A DNA stretch of 16,401 bases from an uncultured Oscillospiraceae bacterium (GTDB lineage Bacteria > Bacillota > Clostridia > Oscillospirales > Oscillospiraceae): the NCBI GenBank assembly GCA_944385645.1, contig CALWYA010000012.1:1-16401 (forward strand). Reading direction: 5' to 3'. Shown here piece after piece: positions 1 through 7,288 of the stretch. A program made the position numbers and the translations under genes. The notes beneath the pieces are model-generated. The model made no database searches, had not been told where the DNA came from, and saw only the letters and a program-made list of their open reading frames with translations. Position 1 is the stretch's first letter. Each line of letters begins with the position of its first letter.

Positions 1-86
1 TCCATATCCCCCACATAGCCGAAGCGGCTCCCGTCCGCCACGCTGATGACCTCCTTGTACCGCAGGTCGGCGATGCGTGTCTCCAT
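1..86 (-). CDS. YlmC/YmxH-family PRC-barrel sporulation protein, N-terminal part only
   Basis: The minus strand encodes 28 residues before the window edge, starting M-E-T-R-I-A-D-L-R-Y-K-E-V-I. The pattern DLRxKEVI-x-V-x-DG-x-R-x-GYVxD is characteristic of the short YlmC/YmxH PRC-barrel proteins of spore-forming Firmicutes (family knowledge). The ATG at 84-86 is preceded by a good ribosome binding site (GGGAGG). The C-terminal part lies outside the window. The exact biochemical role of this family is not established; it is usually linked to sporulation. No convincing promoter was seen between this gene and the upstream importer terminator. Confidence 0.72.
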   Translation of the reverse strand, partial: METRIADLRYKEVISVADGSRFGYVGDM

Positions 87-137
87 GCCCTTCCCTCCCA
101 ATCCCGCTCGATGGTCCAAAGTCCGCGTCCCTTCCGG

Positions 138-164
138 CGCTCCCGCCCCTCGGGGGCGGGAGCG
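138..164. repeat. GC-rich 12-bp perfect hairpin between the importer terminator and ylmC
   Basis: The arms at 138-149 and 153-164 are perfectly complementary with a 3-nt loop (TCG). No T-run follows on either strand, so it does not look like an intrinsic terminator. It lies in the leader of the ylmC-like gene, read on the minus strand. Function unknown. Confidence 0.6.
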
Positions 165-211
165 GATTTGGCTTTGCTCCACCCTATGCGGGGGAAGGGC
201 CGTCCCATGTC

Positions 212-248
212 AAAAAAATTCCCTCTCCGGTCCGGAGAGGGAATTTTT
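212..248 (-). terminator. Intrinsic terminator of the importer operon
   Basis: A near-perfect palindrome (arms 214-230 and 232-248; GC-rich inner part, A/T outer part) begins 9 nt after the stop codon of the permease/binding-protein fusion. Read on the minus strand, the stem runs into seven T residues (complement of 212-218). The right arm also ends in T residues, so some termination in the other direction is possible. Confidence 0.85.
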
Positions 249-256
249 CACGGCTG

Positions 257-1789
257 TCACGCCTCCAGGAAGCCCCGTTCCACCAGGAACTCGTGGGCCA
301 CCTCGGCCACGGCGCGGCCGTCCACGTCCACGGCGTAGGTGAGCTCCACCATGTCCTCGCTGCTGACGTTGCCGGTGAGCAGCTCCAGCACCTCCTCCAG
401 GTTGGGGGCGGTGTCGGCGAAGTCCTCGAACAGGTCGTCCCGCACCAGATAGGCCCCGTAGTACTCGGGGAAGAAGCCCCAGTCGTCCTCCAGGATGGTG
501 AGGTTGGCCCGCTTGTTCAGACCGTCGGTGGCGTACACCACCATCACGTCGAAGGCGCCCTCCTCCACGGCGTTGTACTTCAGCACCACGTCCACCGGCA
601 CGGAGGACCGGAAGTTCAGCCCGTAGAAGGCCACGAAGGGGTCGTACTTCATGCTGCCCTCGGAGGTGTAGAACTCGTGCTCGGCGCCGAAGTCCAGCTC
701 TCCGGCGATGGGGACCAGCTCGGAGATCTTGGTGACGCCGTAGGTGTCCACCACCTCCTGGGTCACGCCGATGGAGTAGGTGTTGTTCAGCCCCACCTTG
801 CCCAGCAGGTGCAGCCCCTTCTGGGCGCTGACCTCCTCGTTGACAAAGTCATAGAGGGTCTCCCCCTCGGGGATGTCGGTGGTGTCCATCCCCAGGAAGG
901 TGGTGAGCACCGTGCCGTCATAGCTGAACATCAGGTCACAGCTGGGGTCGTCGGCGCTGAGCTCGTTGTAGTTGTTCACCTGGGTCATCTGGTCGAGGAT
1001 GACCACCTCCAGGTCGGTCTTGTCCTCCACCAGCTGCTCCGCCATGCTGTGCATCAGCTTGACCTCGGTGTAGTCCCCGTCGTACAGGGTGAGCTGTCCG
1101 GCGGTATCGGCGGGCAGGAGCATGTAGATGACCAGGGCAAGGCCGGCCAGGGCCACCGCCCCGCCCCCAGCCGCCCGGACGGCGGTGGGGAGCTTGCGGC
1201 GGGAGTGGCTGGAGATGCGCCGCTCCACAAAGCCCAGCCCGGCGTCCAGCACCAGAGCCATGACCATGAGCACCAGGGTGCCCAGCAGGATCATGGTCAT
1301 GTCCCGCTGGCGGATGGCGGTGTTGAACAGGCCGCCCAGACCGCCGCCTCCCACGAAGGCGGCAAAGACGGCGGTGCCGATGGCGTTGACGGCGGCGATG
1401 CGGATGCCGGTGAGGAGCATGGGGGTGGCCAGGGGAATTTCAATGCGCAGCAGGCGATAGGCCGGGGTCATGCCCATGCCGGTGGCCGCCTCCTTGATGT
1501 GGGCGGGCACCTGGGACAGGCCCAGGGAGCAGTTGCGCACGATGGGCAGCAGGGAGTACAGGGCCAGGCCCACCATGGCGGTAGGGGAGCCGGGGTCCAA
1601 AACCACCATAATGAGGCCCAGCAGGGCCAGGGCGGGGATGGTCTGGATCAGATCCACCACCCACAGGATGACCTTGCCCGCCCGGGGGCACAGGTAGGTG
1701 AGCAGGCCCAGGGGGACGCCCACCGCCACGGCCAGGAAGAGGGAGGCCAGCACCAGGGACAGGTGATCCCAAATCAGAGCGACGGTCAT
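257..1789 (-). CDS. Quaternary-amine/ergothioneine-type ABC importer: permease fused to substrate-binding protein
   Basis: This 510-residue protein joins two importer parts. Residues about 1-195 are a membrane permease with several hydrophobic segments and the EAA loop that contacts the ATPase (IKEAATGMGM near 98-107). A further membrane segment at about 205-226 tethers an external substrate-binding domain (about 232-505) of the OpuAC/ProX type. That domain has the family's YDGT motif at 290-293 and aromatic residues (Y236, Y338, W437, Y443) that could form a cage for a quaternary ammonium group. The same permease-binding-protein fusion is known in OpuC-like betaine/choline/carnitine importers and in the ergothioneine importer EgtU. 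The substrate cannot be decided from sequence alone. Its start ATG overlaps the stop of the upstream permease (ATGA), indicating translational coupling. Confidence 0.88.
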   Translation of the reverse strand: MTVALIWDHLSLVLASLFLAVAVGVPLGLLTYLCPRAGKVILWVVDLIQTIPALALLGLIMVVLDPGSPTAMVGLALYSLLPIVRNCSLGLSQVPAHIKEAATGMGMTPAYRLLRIEIPLATPMLLTGIRIAAVNAIGTAVFAAFVGGGGLGGLFNTAIRQRDMTMILLGTLVLMVMALVLDAGLGFVERRISSHSRRKLPTAVRAAGGGAVALAGLALVIYMLLPADTAGQLTLYDGDYTEVKLMHSMAEQLVEDKTDLEVVILDQMTQVNNYNELSADDPSCDLMFSYDGTVLTTFLGMDTTDIPEGETLYDFVNEEVSAQKGLHLLGKVGLNNTYSIGVTQEVVDTYGVTKISELVPIAGELDFGAEHEFYTSEGSMKYDPFVAFYGLNFRSSVPVDVVLKYNAVEEGAFDVMVVYATDGLNKRANLTILEDDWGFFPEYYGAYLVRDDLFEDFADTAPNLEEVLELLTGNVSSEDMVELTYAVDVDGRAVAEVAHEFLVERGFLEA

Positions 1790-2421
1790 TTGCTCTCACC
1801 CCCCACGTTGCGCAGGCCCCGGGGGACCACATGGCGCTGGAGCAGATCCACCAGGCCGCCCAGCACCAGGGCCAGGATGGCGGCGGGGATGGCCCCCTGG
1901 AGGATGAGCTCGTTGTTGTTGGAGCTGACCCCCCGGTACACGAAGTCGCCCAGGCCGTGCTGGCCGATCATGGCGGCCAGCACCGTCCAGCTGACGGTGT
2001 ACACGGTGGACAGCCGCAGCCCGCCGATGATGGTGGGCATGGCCAGGGGGAGCTCCACGTGGCGCAGGCGCTGGAGCTGGTTCATGCCGCAGCCCCGGGC
2101 GGCCTCCTTGTACTGCTCATCCACCCCGTTCAGGCCGGTGACAGTGTTTTTCAGCACCGGGAACATGGCGTAGATGGACAGGGCGATGATGACGGTGGCC
2201 GGCCGCATGCCGATCCAGATGAACAGCACGCCGATAAAGACAATGCCGGGCACTGTGTTCAGGATGGACAGCAGAGGCAGCAGATACCGGGACAGCCGGG
2301 GCAGCCGGGACAGGCCGATGCCCAGGGCCAGGCCCACCACAAAGCCGATGGCCACGCACACCAGGGTATAGCCGGTGTGGATGGCGGTCTGTTTCAGGAT
2401 TTCCAGCAGCAGATCGGTCAT
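1786..2421 (-). CDS. OpuCB/ProW-like ABC importer permease
   Basis: A 211-residue inner-membrane permease of the glycine betaine/choline/ergothioneine uptake family. It shows an N-terminal signal-anchor-like helix, several further hydrophobic helices, and the EAA loop YKEAARGCGM that docks on the ATPase. Its length is normal for OpuCB/OpuCD proteins. It begins 4 nt after the ATPase stop codon, with a GGGGGTGA ribosome-binding-like stretch overlapping the end of that gene. It overlaps the next gene by 4 nt. With the permease half of the fusion downstream, it would form a heterodimeric translocation channel, one subunit free and one carrying the binding domain. Confidence 0.88.
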   Translation of the reverse strand: MTDLLLEILKQTAIHTGYTLVCVAIGFVVGLALGIGLSRLPRLSRYLLPLLSILNTVPGIVFIGVLFIWIGMRPATVIIALSIYAMFPVLKNTVTGLNGVDEQYKEAARGCGMNQLQRLRHVELPLAMPTIIGGLRLSTVYTVSWTVLAAMIGQHGLGDFVYRGVSSNNNELILQGAIPAAILALVLGGLVDLLQRHVVPRGLRNVGGESK

Positions 2422-2425
2422 CCCA

Positions 2426-3538
2426 TCACCCCCACAGCTGTTCGGCCATGGCGGAGGCCATGCTGGTCTTGGTGACGATGCCGGCCACCGTCTGGTCGTC
2501 GTTGAGGACCACCAGATAGGGGAAGCCGCTGGAGATCAGCTGGTCGAAGCACTCCTTGGCGTTGTCCCCGGTGTGGACCACGGGGGTGTTGTCCCGGACC
2601 AGGGGGCCGATGCTCTTGACCACGTGTCCGGTGAGGCGGATGTCGGCGATGGACACGGTGCCCTGATAGCGGCGGTACTCGTCCACCACCAGCAGGGTGT
2701 CCACGTTGTGGTGCTGCATCCGGCTGACGCACTCGTTGATGCCCCGGTTCTGGTTGACGGTGATGATGCCGGTGCGCATGAAGTGGGACACCGTCAGGTC
2801 GGCGGGGGAGGGGCCGGCGTGGTGCTTGCCCAGGAACTCCTGGATCTGCTCGGTGGCGGGGTTCTCCAGCATCTCCTCCGGCGGGGCGATCTGGACGATG
2901 TGGCCGTGGTCCATGAAGATGATCACGTCGGCCAGGTCCAGGGCCTCCTCCATGTCGTGGGTGACGAAGATGATGGTCTTGTTCAGCTTCTGCTGTAAGT
3001 TCTTCACCTCCAGCTGAAGGGAGCGGCGGGTCATGGGGTCCAGGGCGCTGAAGGGCTCATCCATGAGCACCACCGGGGGAGAGGCGGCCAGAGCCCGGAG
3101 GATGCCGATGCGCTGCTGCTGCCCGCCGGACATCTCCGAGGGGTACTTGTGGGCGTACTGCTCATAGGGCATATCCACCATCTCCAGCAGCTCCCGCACG
3201 GTCTGGTCGCACTTGTCCTTGGGCCACTTGAGGAGCTTGGGCACCACGCAGATGTTCTGGGCCACCGTCATGTTGGGGAACAGGCCGATCTGCTGGATCA
3301 CATAGCCGGTGTGCCGGCGCAGCTCGAAGCGGTCGATGGTGGAGATGTCCTTGTCGTCCAGGTAGATGTGGCCGCTGTCCGGCTGAATCAGCCGGTTGAT
3401 CATCTTCAGCGTGGTCGTCTTGCCGCAGCCGGAGGGGCCGATGAAGACGGCGAACTGCCCGTCCTGGATGTCAAAGGAAATATCGTTGAGGATCTTCTGG
3501 CTCCCGTAGGCCAGATTCACATGGTCGAATCGAAGCAA
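2426..3538 (-). CDS. opuCA: OpuCA-like ABC importer ATP-binding protein with CBS domains
   Basis: A 370-residue ATPase with Walker A GPSGCGKT (34-41), signature SGGQQQR (137-143), Walker B VVLMDEP (156-162) and switch His (194). It is followed by two CBS domains (about 250-300 and 310-365). In OpuA/OpuC relatives the CBS pair senses ionic strength or cyclic-di-AMP (family knowledge), so uptake may be gated by osmotic state. The start is a TTG, supported by an AAAGGAGGT ribosome binding site 5-6 nt upstream and by the family N-terminus (LRFDHVNLAYG). It is the first gene of a tightly packed three-gene operon. The symbol marks the family; the substrate could be betaine, choline, carnitine or ergothioneine. 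Confidence 0.9.
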   Translation of the reverse strand: MLRFDHVNLAYGSQKILNDISFDIQDGQFAVFIGPSGCGKTTTLKMINRLIQPDSGHIYLDDKDISTIDRFELRRHTGYVIQQIGLFPNMTVAQNICVVPKLLKWPKDKCDQTVRELLEMVDMPYEQYAHKYPSEMSGGQQQRIGILRALAASPPVVLMDEPFSALDPMTRRSLQLEVKNLQQKLNKTIIFVTHDMEEALDLADVIIFMDHGHIVQIAPPEEMLENPATEQIQEFLGKHHAGPSPADLTVSHFMRTGIITVNQNRGINECVSRMQHHNVDTLLVVDEYRRYQGTVSIADIRLTGHVVKSIGPLVRDNTPVVHTGDNAKECFDQLISSGFPYLVVLNDDQTVAGIVTKTSMASAMAEQLWG

Positions 3539-3590
3539 GTTGACCTCCTTTTCCGGTGCCCAGAGGGGAAGCTGGGCGGAACGAGGACGG

Positions 3591-3614
3591 GACGGGCCCG
3601 CCGGGCGGCCCGTC
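3591..3614 (-). promoter_or_regulatory. Hairpin in the leader of the importer operon
   Basis: Perfect 8-bp GC arms at 3591-3598 and 3607-3614 enclose an 8-nt loop. They lie in the roughly 120-nt untranslated leader between the promoter and the opuCA-like start. No T-run follows, so it is not a terminator. It could affect mRNA stability or initiation; no known riboswitch class was recognised. Confidence 0.4.
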
Positions 3615-3669
3615 TCCTCTCTTCTGTGCCATCCGCGCCCGGCGATTTCTCAGCATAGTGTACGAAATT

Positions 3670-3698
3670 ATTTTACAATAGTCCACTAAATTTGTCAA
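3670..3698 (-). promoter_or_regulatory. Sigma-A promoter of the importer operon
   Basis: On the minus strand, a perfect TTGACA -35 box (3693-3698) and a TAAAAT -10 box (3670-3675) are separated by exactly 17 nt. It lies in an AT-rich island and points at the opuCA-like gene. The predicted leader is about 120 nt. Confidence 0.88.
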
Positions 3699-3741
3699 AC
3701 AAAGAAAGTGTGAATTTTTTCACAGACTCCTTAGAAAAACC

Positions 3742-3757
3742 TTCATGAAATCTTAAT
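3742..3757 (+). promoter_or_regulatory. Possible response-regulator half-sites upstream of the glycosyltransferase
   Basis: TTCAT (3742-3746) and TTAAT (3753-3757) are 11 bp apart, the spacing typical of OmpR/PhoB-type direct half-sites. No good sigma-A -35 box exists in this 120-nt region for the plus-strand gene, which would fit an activator-dependent promoter. This is weak evidence. Confidence 0.25.
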
Positions 3758-3822
3758 CCTTTTCCCACTATGTCCTTAAAGTTTGCCTGCTAGACTGGGG
3801 GCAGATCAAGGAGGTGCGCGAT

Positions 3823-5067
3823 ATGGATTGGATGTTTCCCGCGGCGGCGGCCCTCACCGGGGCCATGGGGCTGGGGATGGCCCTGTGGGGCCTGTGGTAT
3901 GTGGGGGTGGCGCTCTTCTGCCTGCGCCGGCCCCCCGACTACGGCCGGCGGCCCGCCCGCGCCCGTTTCGCGGTGCTCATTGCGGCCCGGAACGAGGAGC
4001 TGGTCATCGGCCCCCTCATCAACAGTCTGCTCACCCAGGACTACCCCGCCGAGCTGTACGACATCTGGGTCATCCCCAACAACTGCACCGACCACACCGC
4101 CCAGGCGGCCCGCTCCTTCGGAGCCCGGGTGCTGCCCTGCGCCAGGCCGGTGCGCACCAAGGGGGAGGTCCTCCGGTACGCCTATGAGCGGCTGCGGGGC
4201 CGGGGCTATGACGCCTGGTGCGTCTTTGACGCGGACAATCTGGTCCACCGGCGCTTTCTGGCCGAGATGAACAGCGCCTGGCTGGCCGGGGCCCAGGCGG
4301 CCCAGGGCTTCCGGGACAGCAAGAACCCCTATGACACCCCCCTGTCCGGCTGCAGCTCCCTGTACTACTGGATGCTGAACCGATTCCACAACGGGGGCCG
4401 GGCGGGGCTGGACCTGTCCGCCCTCATCACCGGAACCGGCTTTATGATCTCCTCCCGGCTGCTGGACAGGCTGGGGGGATGGAACAGCGAGACCATCAGC
4501 GAGGACCTGGAGCTCACCGCCCAGTGCGTGCTGGCAGGGGAGCGGGTGTGGTGGGTGCCCGAGGCCATCACCTATGACGAGCAGCCCCTCACCTGGGCCG
4601 AGTCCCGGAAGCAGCGCCGCCGGTGGTCCAGCGGCACCATCCAGGTGGCCCGGCTGGCCCTGCCCCGGGTGCTCGGAGCCATGGGGGAGGCGCCCCGGCT
4701 GGCCCTGGCCGACCTGGGGGCCACTCTGATGATCCCTGCCTACCAGCTGGCCGCCCTGGCCGGCCTGGCCTGCGGAGCCTTGGCCGCCGCCCTGAGCGCG
4801 GCGACCCCGGCGGGGGCCCTGCTGGCGGCGGCCGCCGCCGTCCTGGTCAACCTGCTCTCCGCCGCCCTCACCGCCACCCTGGCGGCGTTCATCCTGCTGC
4901 GGCTGGAGGGCCGGTGGGACCGGCGGCTCCTGCCCGCCCTGGGGCTGTACTGGCTGTTCCTGCTGTCCTGGCTGCCCATCACCGTGGGGAGCTTCCTCCG
5001 GGGGACCACCCGGTGGGAGGAGATCCGCCACACCCGAAACGTGACCCCGGAGGCCCTGGCCCGGTGA
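3823..5067 (+). CDS. Membrane-bound family 2 glycosyltransferase
   Basis: A 414-residue GT2 enzyme that probably transfers sugars from a nucleotide donor at the inner face of the membrane. Visible elements: an N-terminal hydrophobic anchor (about 5-33), the nucleotide-binding opening IAARNEE (53-59), metal-binding DAD (136-138), catalytic ED (227-228) and acceptor-site QRRRW (264-268). A C-terminal block of membrane helices spans about 290-390. The QxxRW motif and flanking helices resemble processive synthases of the BcsA/IcaA/hyaluronan type, but the acceptor is unknown. The ATG at 3823 is chosen because AAGGAGG (3808-3814) lies 8 nt upstream; an in-frame GTG at 3814 overlaps that ribosome binding site. 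A small lipoprotein gene follows 28 nt downstream, probably in the same operon. Confidence 0.85.
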   Translation: MDWMFPAAAALTGAMGLGMALWGLWYVGVALFCLRRPPDYGRRPARARFAVLIAARNEELVIGPLINSLLTQDYPAELYDIWVIPNNCTDHTAQAARSFGARVLPCARPVRTKGEVLRYAYERLRGRGYDAWCVFDADNLVHRRFLAEMNSAWLAGAQAAQGFRDSKNPYDTPLSGCSSLYYWMLNRFHNGGRAGLDLSALITGTGFMISSRLLDRLGGWNSETISEDLELTAQCVLAGERVWWVPEAITYDEQPLTWAESRKQRRRWSSGTIQVARLALPRVLGAMGEAPRLALADLGATLMIPAYQLAALAGLACGALAAALSAATPAGALLAAAAAVLVNLLSAALTATLAAFILLRLEGRWDRRLLPALGLYWLFLLSWLPITVGSFLRGTTRWEEIRHTRNVTPEALAR

Positions 5068-5095
5068 TCCATCTTATCACAGGAGGAGAGGAAAC

Positions 5096-5560
5096 ATGCG
5101 CAGAAATCTGTTTGCAGTCTTGTTGCTCTGGATCGCCGCCCTGGGGCTGATCGGCTGCCAGCGGGGCAGCGGGTACCAGGTGCAGCCCGACGCCGTCCGG
5201 GAGGCGGAGCAGTTCACGGTGGACGTAGTCTGCCGCAGTGAGGACGTCCTGCGGATCTTCTACTCCTGCTATATCGACGGCCAGGAGCGGGGGATAGGCG
5301 GGCTCGCCGACCTGGACGGGGCGGTGATCCAGCCGGGGAGGACCTTTTCCATCCCCTTTTCCCAGGAGAGCTTTGAAGAGGGGGACGACCTGTCCCTGTT
5401 CTCCATGACCCTGTCCCCCTATGGGGAGGGGGATGTCCGGGAGGCGGGCACCACCGACCCGGTGGCCATCCCCGCCCAGTATGGGGAGCGGTACACAGTG
5501 GTGCTCTCCGGCGACAGGGAGGCTGGCTTTACAGCCGCGGTGGAACAGGAAGAGACCTAA
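5096..5560 (+). CDS. Small secreted lipoprotein of unknown function
   Basis: A 154-residue protein with a classic lipoprotein signal: positive N-terminus (MRRN), hydrophobic core, and lipobox LIGC with Cys at 21. The mature part (about 134 residues) is acidic and predicted to sit on the outer face of the membrane. It contains two Cys residues and short beta-prone stretches; I recognise no family. AGGAGG (5081-5086) lies 9 nt before the ATG. It follows the glycosyltransferase closely and is followed directly by a strong terminator, so it is the last gene of a two-gene unit. A role related to the glycan made by its neighbour is a guess from context only. Confidence 0.75.
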   Translation: MRRNLFAVLLLWIAALGLIGCQRGSGYQVQPDAVREAEQFTVDVVCRSEDVLRIFYSCYIDGQERGIGGLADLDGAVIQPGRTFSIPFSQESFEEGDDLSLFSMTLSPYGEGDVREAGTTDPVAIPAQYGERYTVVLSGDREAGFTAAVEQEET

Positions 5561-5596
5561 AAACCGGGGGAGGCATATATGCCTCCCCCGGTTTTT
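5559..5596. terminator. Perfect bidirectional terminator between convergent genes
   Basis: The 19-nt arms at 5559-5577 and 5578-5596 are exactly complementary, with a GC-rich middle and A5/T5 outer ends, so each strand reads stem plus T-run. It overlaps the stop codon of the lipoprotein gene and lies 11 nt from the rubredoxin stop, serving both operons. Confidence 0.92.
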
Positions 5597-5606
5597 CTCT
5601 GTGGAC

Positions 5607-5729
5607 TCACGCCTCCGGCTGGAAATGGCTCTTGTCCGCCCCGCACAGGGGGCAGACATAGTCGTCGGGCATGGGGCCCTCGGCGGCCTCGTCATAGAGG
5701 AAGCCGCACAGGTCGCACACATACTTCAT
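5607..5729 (-). CDS. Rubredoxin, 40 residues
   Basis: A very small iron protein missed by length cut-offs. It has two Cys pairs, CDLCG (5-9) and CPLCG (26-30), that bind a single iron, separated by the usual acidic spacer with PDDYVCP. It is shorter than the usual 50-54 residues but complete, ending in QPEA then TGA. A strong ribosome binding site (AGGAGG, 6 nt before the ATG) confirms translation. It lies 25 nt after the flavodiiron protein gene on the same strand. This implies it is an electron donor or partner for that enzyme, which also carries its own fused rubredoxin. Confidence 0.88.
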   Translation of the reverse strand: MKYVCDLCGFLYDEAAEGPMPDDYVCPLCGADKSHFQPEA

Positions 5730-5754
5730 GGGAACTCCTCCTCTCTGTTGTGGT

Positions 5755-7107
5755 TCAGGTCAGCGGCTGAAAGCAGCTGGCGGGGCGGCGGCAGATGGGG
5801 CAGACAAAATCGTCGGGCAGGGTGTCGCTCTCCAGAATATACCCGCACACGGTGCAGATGAAACCCTTGGGCTTGTCCGCCGCCGGCTCCTCCTCCCGGA
5901 CACGGAAGACTCCCCGGACGGAATCCGCCAGCGCCCGGGCCAGCGCCTCCAGCTCGTCCTCCTGGCCCGGGGCCAGGGCGGACTTGAGGGTGACGGGGGG
6001 CTGGAGCAGCTCCATCTGCTTCATTTCCCCCAGAATCTGGGACATGAGCTTGCCGCTGGCGGGGGCCCAGGAGCCGTTCTGGATCAAGGCCACCGTCCGG
6101 TTCTGCAGGTTGTGGTGGGCCAGGTCCCGGAGCAGGTGCTCCATGGAGTCGAACAGGCCGTTGTTGAAGGTGGGGGCCGCGAAGACAATGTGGCTGTACC
6201 GGAAGCACTGGGACAGCACATAGGAGTAGTGGATCACCGACACGTCCATCATGTCCACCCGGATCCCCAGCTCCGCCAGGCGGCAGGCCAGGATATTGGC
6301 CGCCGTCTCGGTCCCGCCGTAGATGGAGGCGAAGGGGATCAACACGCCCTGAACCTCGGGCTCATAGGCGGCCCACTGGGCGTATTTCTCCAAAATGACG
6401 TTCAGGTCCTTCCGCCACACGGGGCCGTGGAGGGGGCAGATCATTCGGACGTCCAGGCCGGCGGCCTTTTTCAGCAGGGCCTGCACCTGGGGGCCGTATT
6501 TGCCCACAATGTTGGTGTAGTACCGCCGGGCCTCGTCCATCCAGTCCCGCTCAAAGTCCACCTCGTCGGCGAAGAGGATGCCGTTCAGCGCGCCGAAGGT
6601 GCCGAAGGCGTCGGCGGAGAAGAGAATGCCGTCCGTCCGGTCATAGCTGACCGTCACCTCGGGCCAGTGGACCATGGGCGCCTCGTAAAAGGTGAAGGTA
6701 TGCCGGCCGGTGCACAGGGTGTCCCCCTCGCCCACCAGAACGGCCCCTGCGGGGTCGGTGCAGTGAAACTGGCGGATCAGATTGACGGACTTTTTGTTGC
6801 AGACGATGGCGGCCTCCGGATGGCGGAGCATCAGGTCGCCCAGGGTGGCGGCGTGGTCGGGCTCCATGTGGTGGACGAACACATAGTCCAGGGGGCGGCC
6901 CCCCAGCGCGTGGTCCAGATTTTCAAAAAACTGGGTCTGAACCGAGCGGTCCACCGTGTCCATCAGAACGGTTTTTTCATCCAGCAGGAGATATGCGTTA
7001 TAGGCCATGCCCCGGGGAGTGGGATGGGCCGCCTCGAATACCGGGTGCTGGCGGTCGCTGGCGCCGATCCAGATCAGGTCATCGGTCACGGCTCTGGTGC
7101 AATACAT
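5755..7107 (-). CDS. Flavodiiron protein with C-terminal rubredoxin (O2/NO reductase)
   Basis: A 450-residue cytoplasmic enzyme that reduces O2 to water and/or NO to N2O, protecting anaerobes. Domains in order: metallo-beta-lactamase-like diiron domain with H80-x-E82-x-D84-H85, H147, D166 and H227 as metal ligands; flavodoxin-like FMN domain starting near 254 (SIYGGTETAANIL); linker at about 403-415; rubredoxin with C418, C421, C436, C439. The fused rubredoxin resembles flavorubredoxin, but the linker and module are compact. The ATG at 7107 is preferred over an upstream TTG (7116), because GAGAGG lies about 9 nt before the ATG and overlaps that TTG. It also gives the family-typical MYCTRAV start. 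It is the first gene of an operon with the separate rubredoxin. Confidence 0.93.
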   Translation of the reverse strand: MYCTRAVTDDLIWIGASDRQHPVFEAAHPTPRGMAYNAYLLLDEKTVLMDTVDRSVQTQFFENLDHALGGRPLDYVFVHHMEPDHAATLGDLMLRHPEAAIVCNKKSVNLIRQFHCTDPAGAVLVGEGDTLCTGRHTFTFYEAPMVHWPEVTVSYDRTDGILFSADAFGTFGALNGILFADEVDFERDWMDEARRYYTNIVGKYGPQVQALLKKAAGLDVRMICPLHGPVWRKDLNVILEKYAQWAAYEPEVQGVLIPFASIYGGTETAANILACRLAELGIRVDMMDVSVIHYSYVLSQCFRYSHIVFAAPTFNNGLFDSMEHLLRDLAHHNLQNRTVALIQNGSWAPASGKLMSQILGEMKQMELLQPPVTLKSALAPGQEDELEALARALADSVRGVFRVREEEPAADKPKGFICTVCGYILESDTLPDDFVCPICRRPASCFQPLT

Positions 7108-7149
7108 CTCAAACAACCTCTCTTTCCGGTAGGTATATCTTGCCCGTCT

Positions 7150-7158
7150 ATCATATCA
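7150..7158 (-). promoter_or_regulatory. Possible extended -10 promoter of the flavodiiron operon
   Basis: On the minus strand, TGATATGAT (TG-n-TATGAT) lies about 43 nt before the chosen ATG. No good -35 box is seen 17 nt upstream, so it may rely on the extended -10 or on an activator. Confidence 0.4.
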
Positions 7159-7224
7159 CACATTGGGGAAGATGGGGAGGTTTTTTCCAGCTTTTGAAAA
7201 AATTTTCATGTCTGGAAATTCAAG

Positions 7225-7253
7225 TTGAAAACCGGGGGGAAAATCCGTATAAT
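7225..7253 (+). promoter_or_regulatory. Sigma-A promoter of trmD
   Basis: TTGAAA (7225-7230) and a perfect TATAAT (7248-7253) are separated by 17 nt. The promoter is 35 nt upstream of the trmD ATG, so the leader is short. It implies trmD is transcribed here independently of the usual rimM/rplS neighbours, which are not adjacent in this window. Confidence 0.85.
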
Positions 7254-7288
7254 AGGACGGAAAGGCGAAAGCAGAGGAATGATTTTTC

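Noticed and set aside
212..248. Transposon inverted repeat
   Set aside because: A single palindrome with a T-run right after a stop codon is an intrinsic terminator; no transposase is present.
77..2173. A very long plus-strand open frame (698 codons) opposite the importer genes
   Set aside because: It is rich in H, G, Q and V from the antisense of GC-biased codons, and overlaps three well-supported genes. Similar antisense frames at 3790-5031, 5728-7197, 11173-12633 and 15089-16399 were dropped for the same reason.
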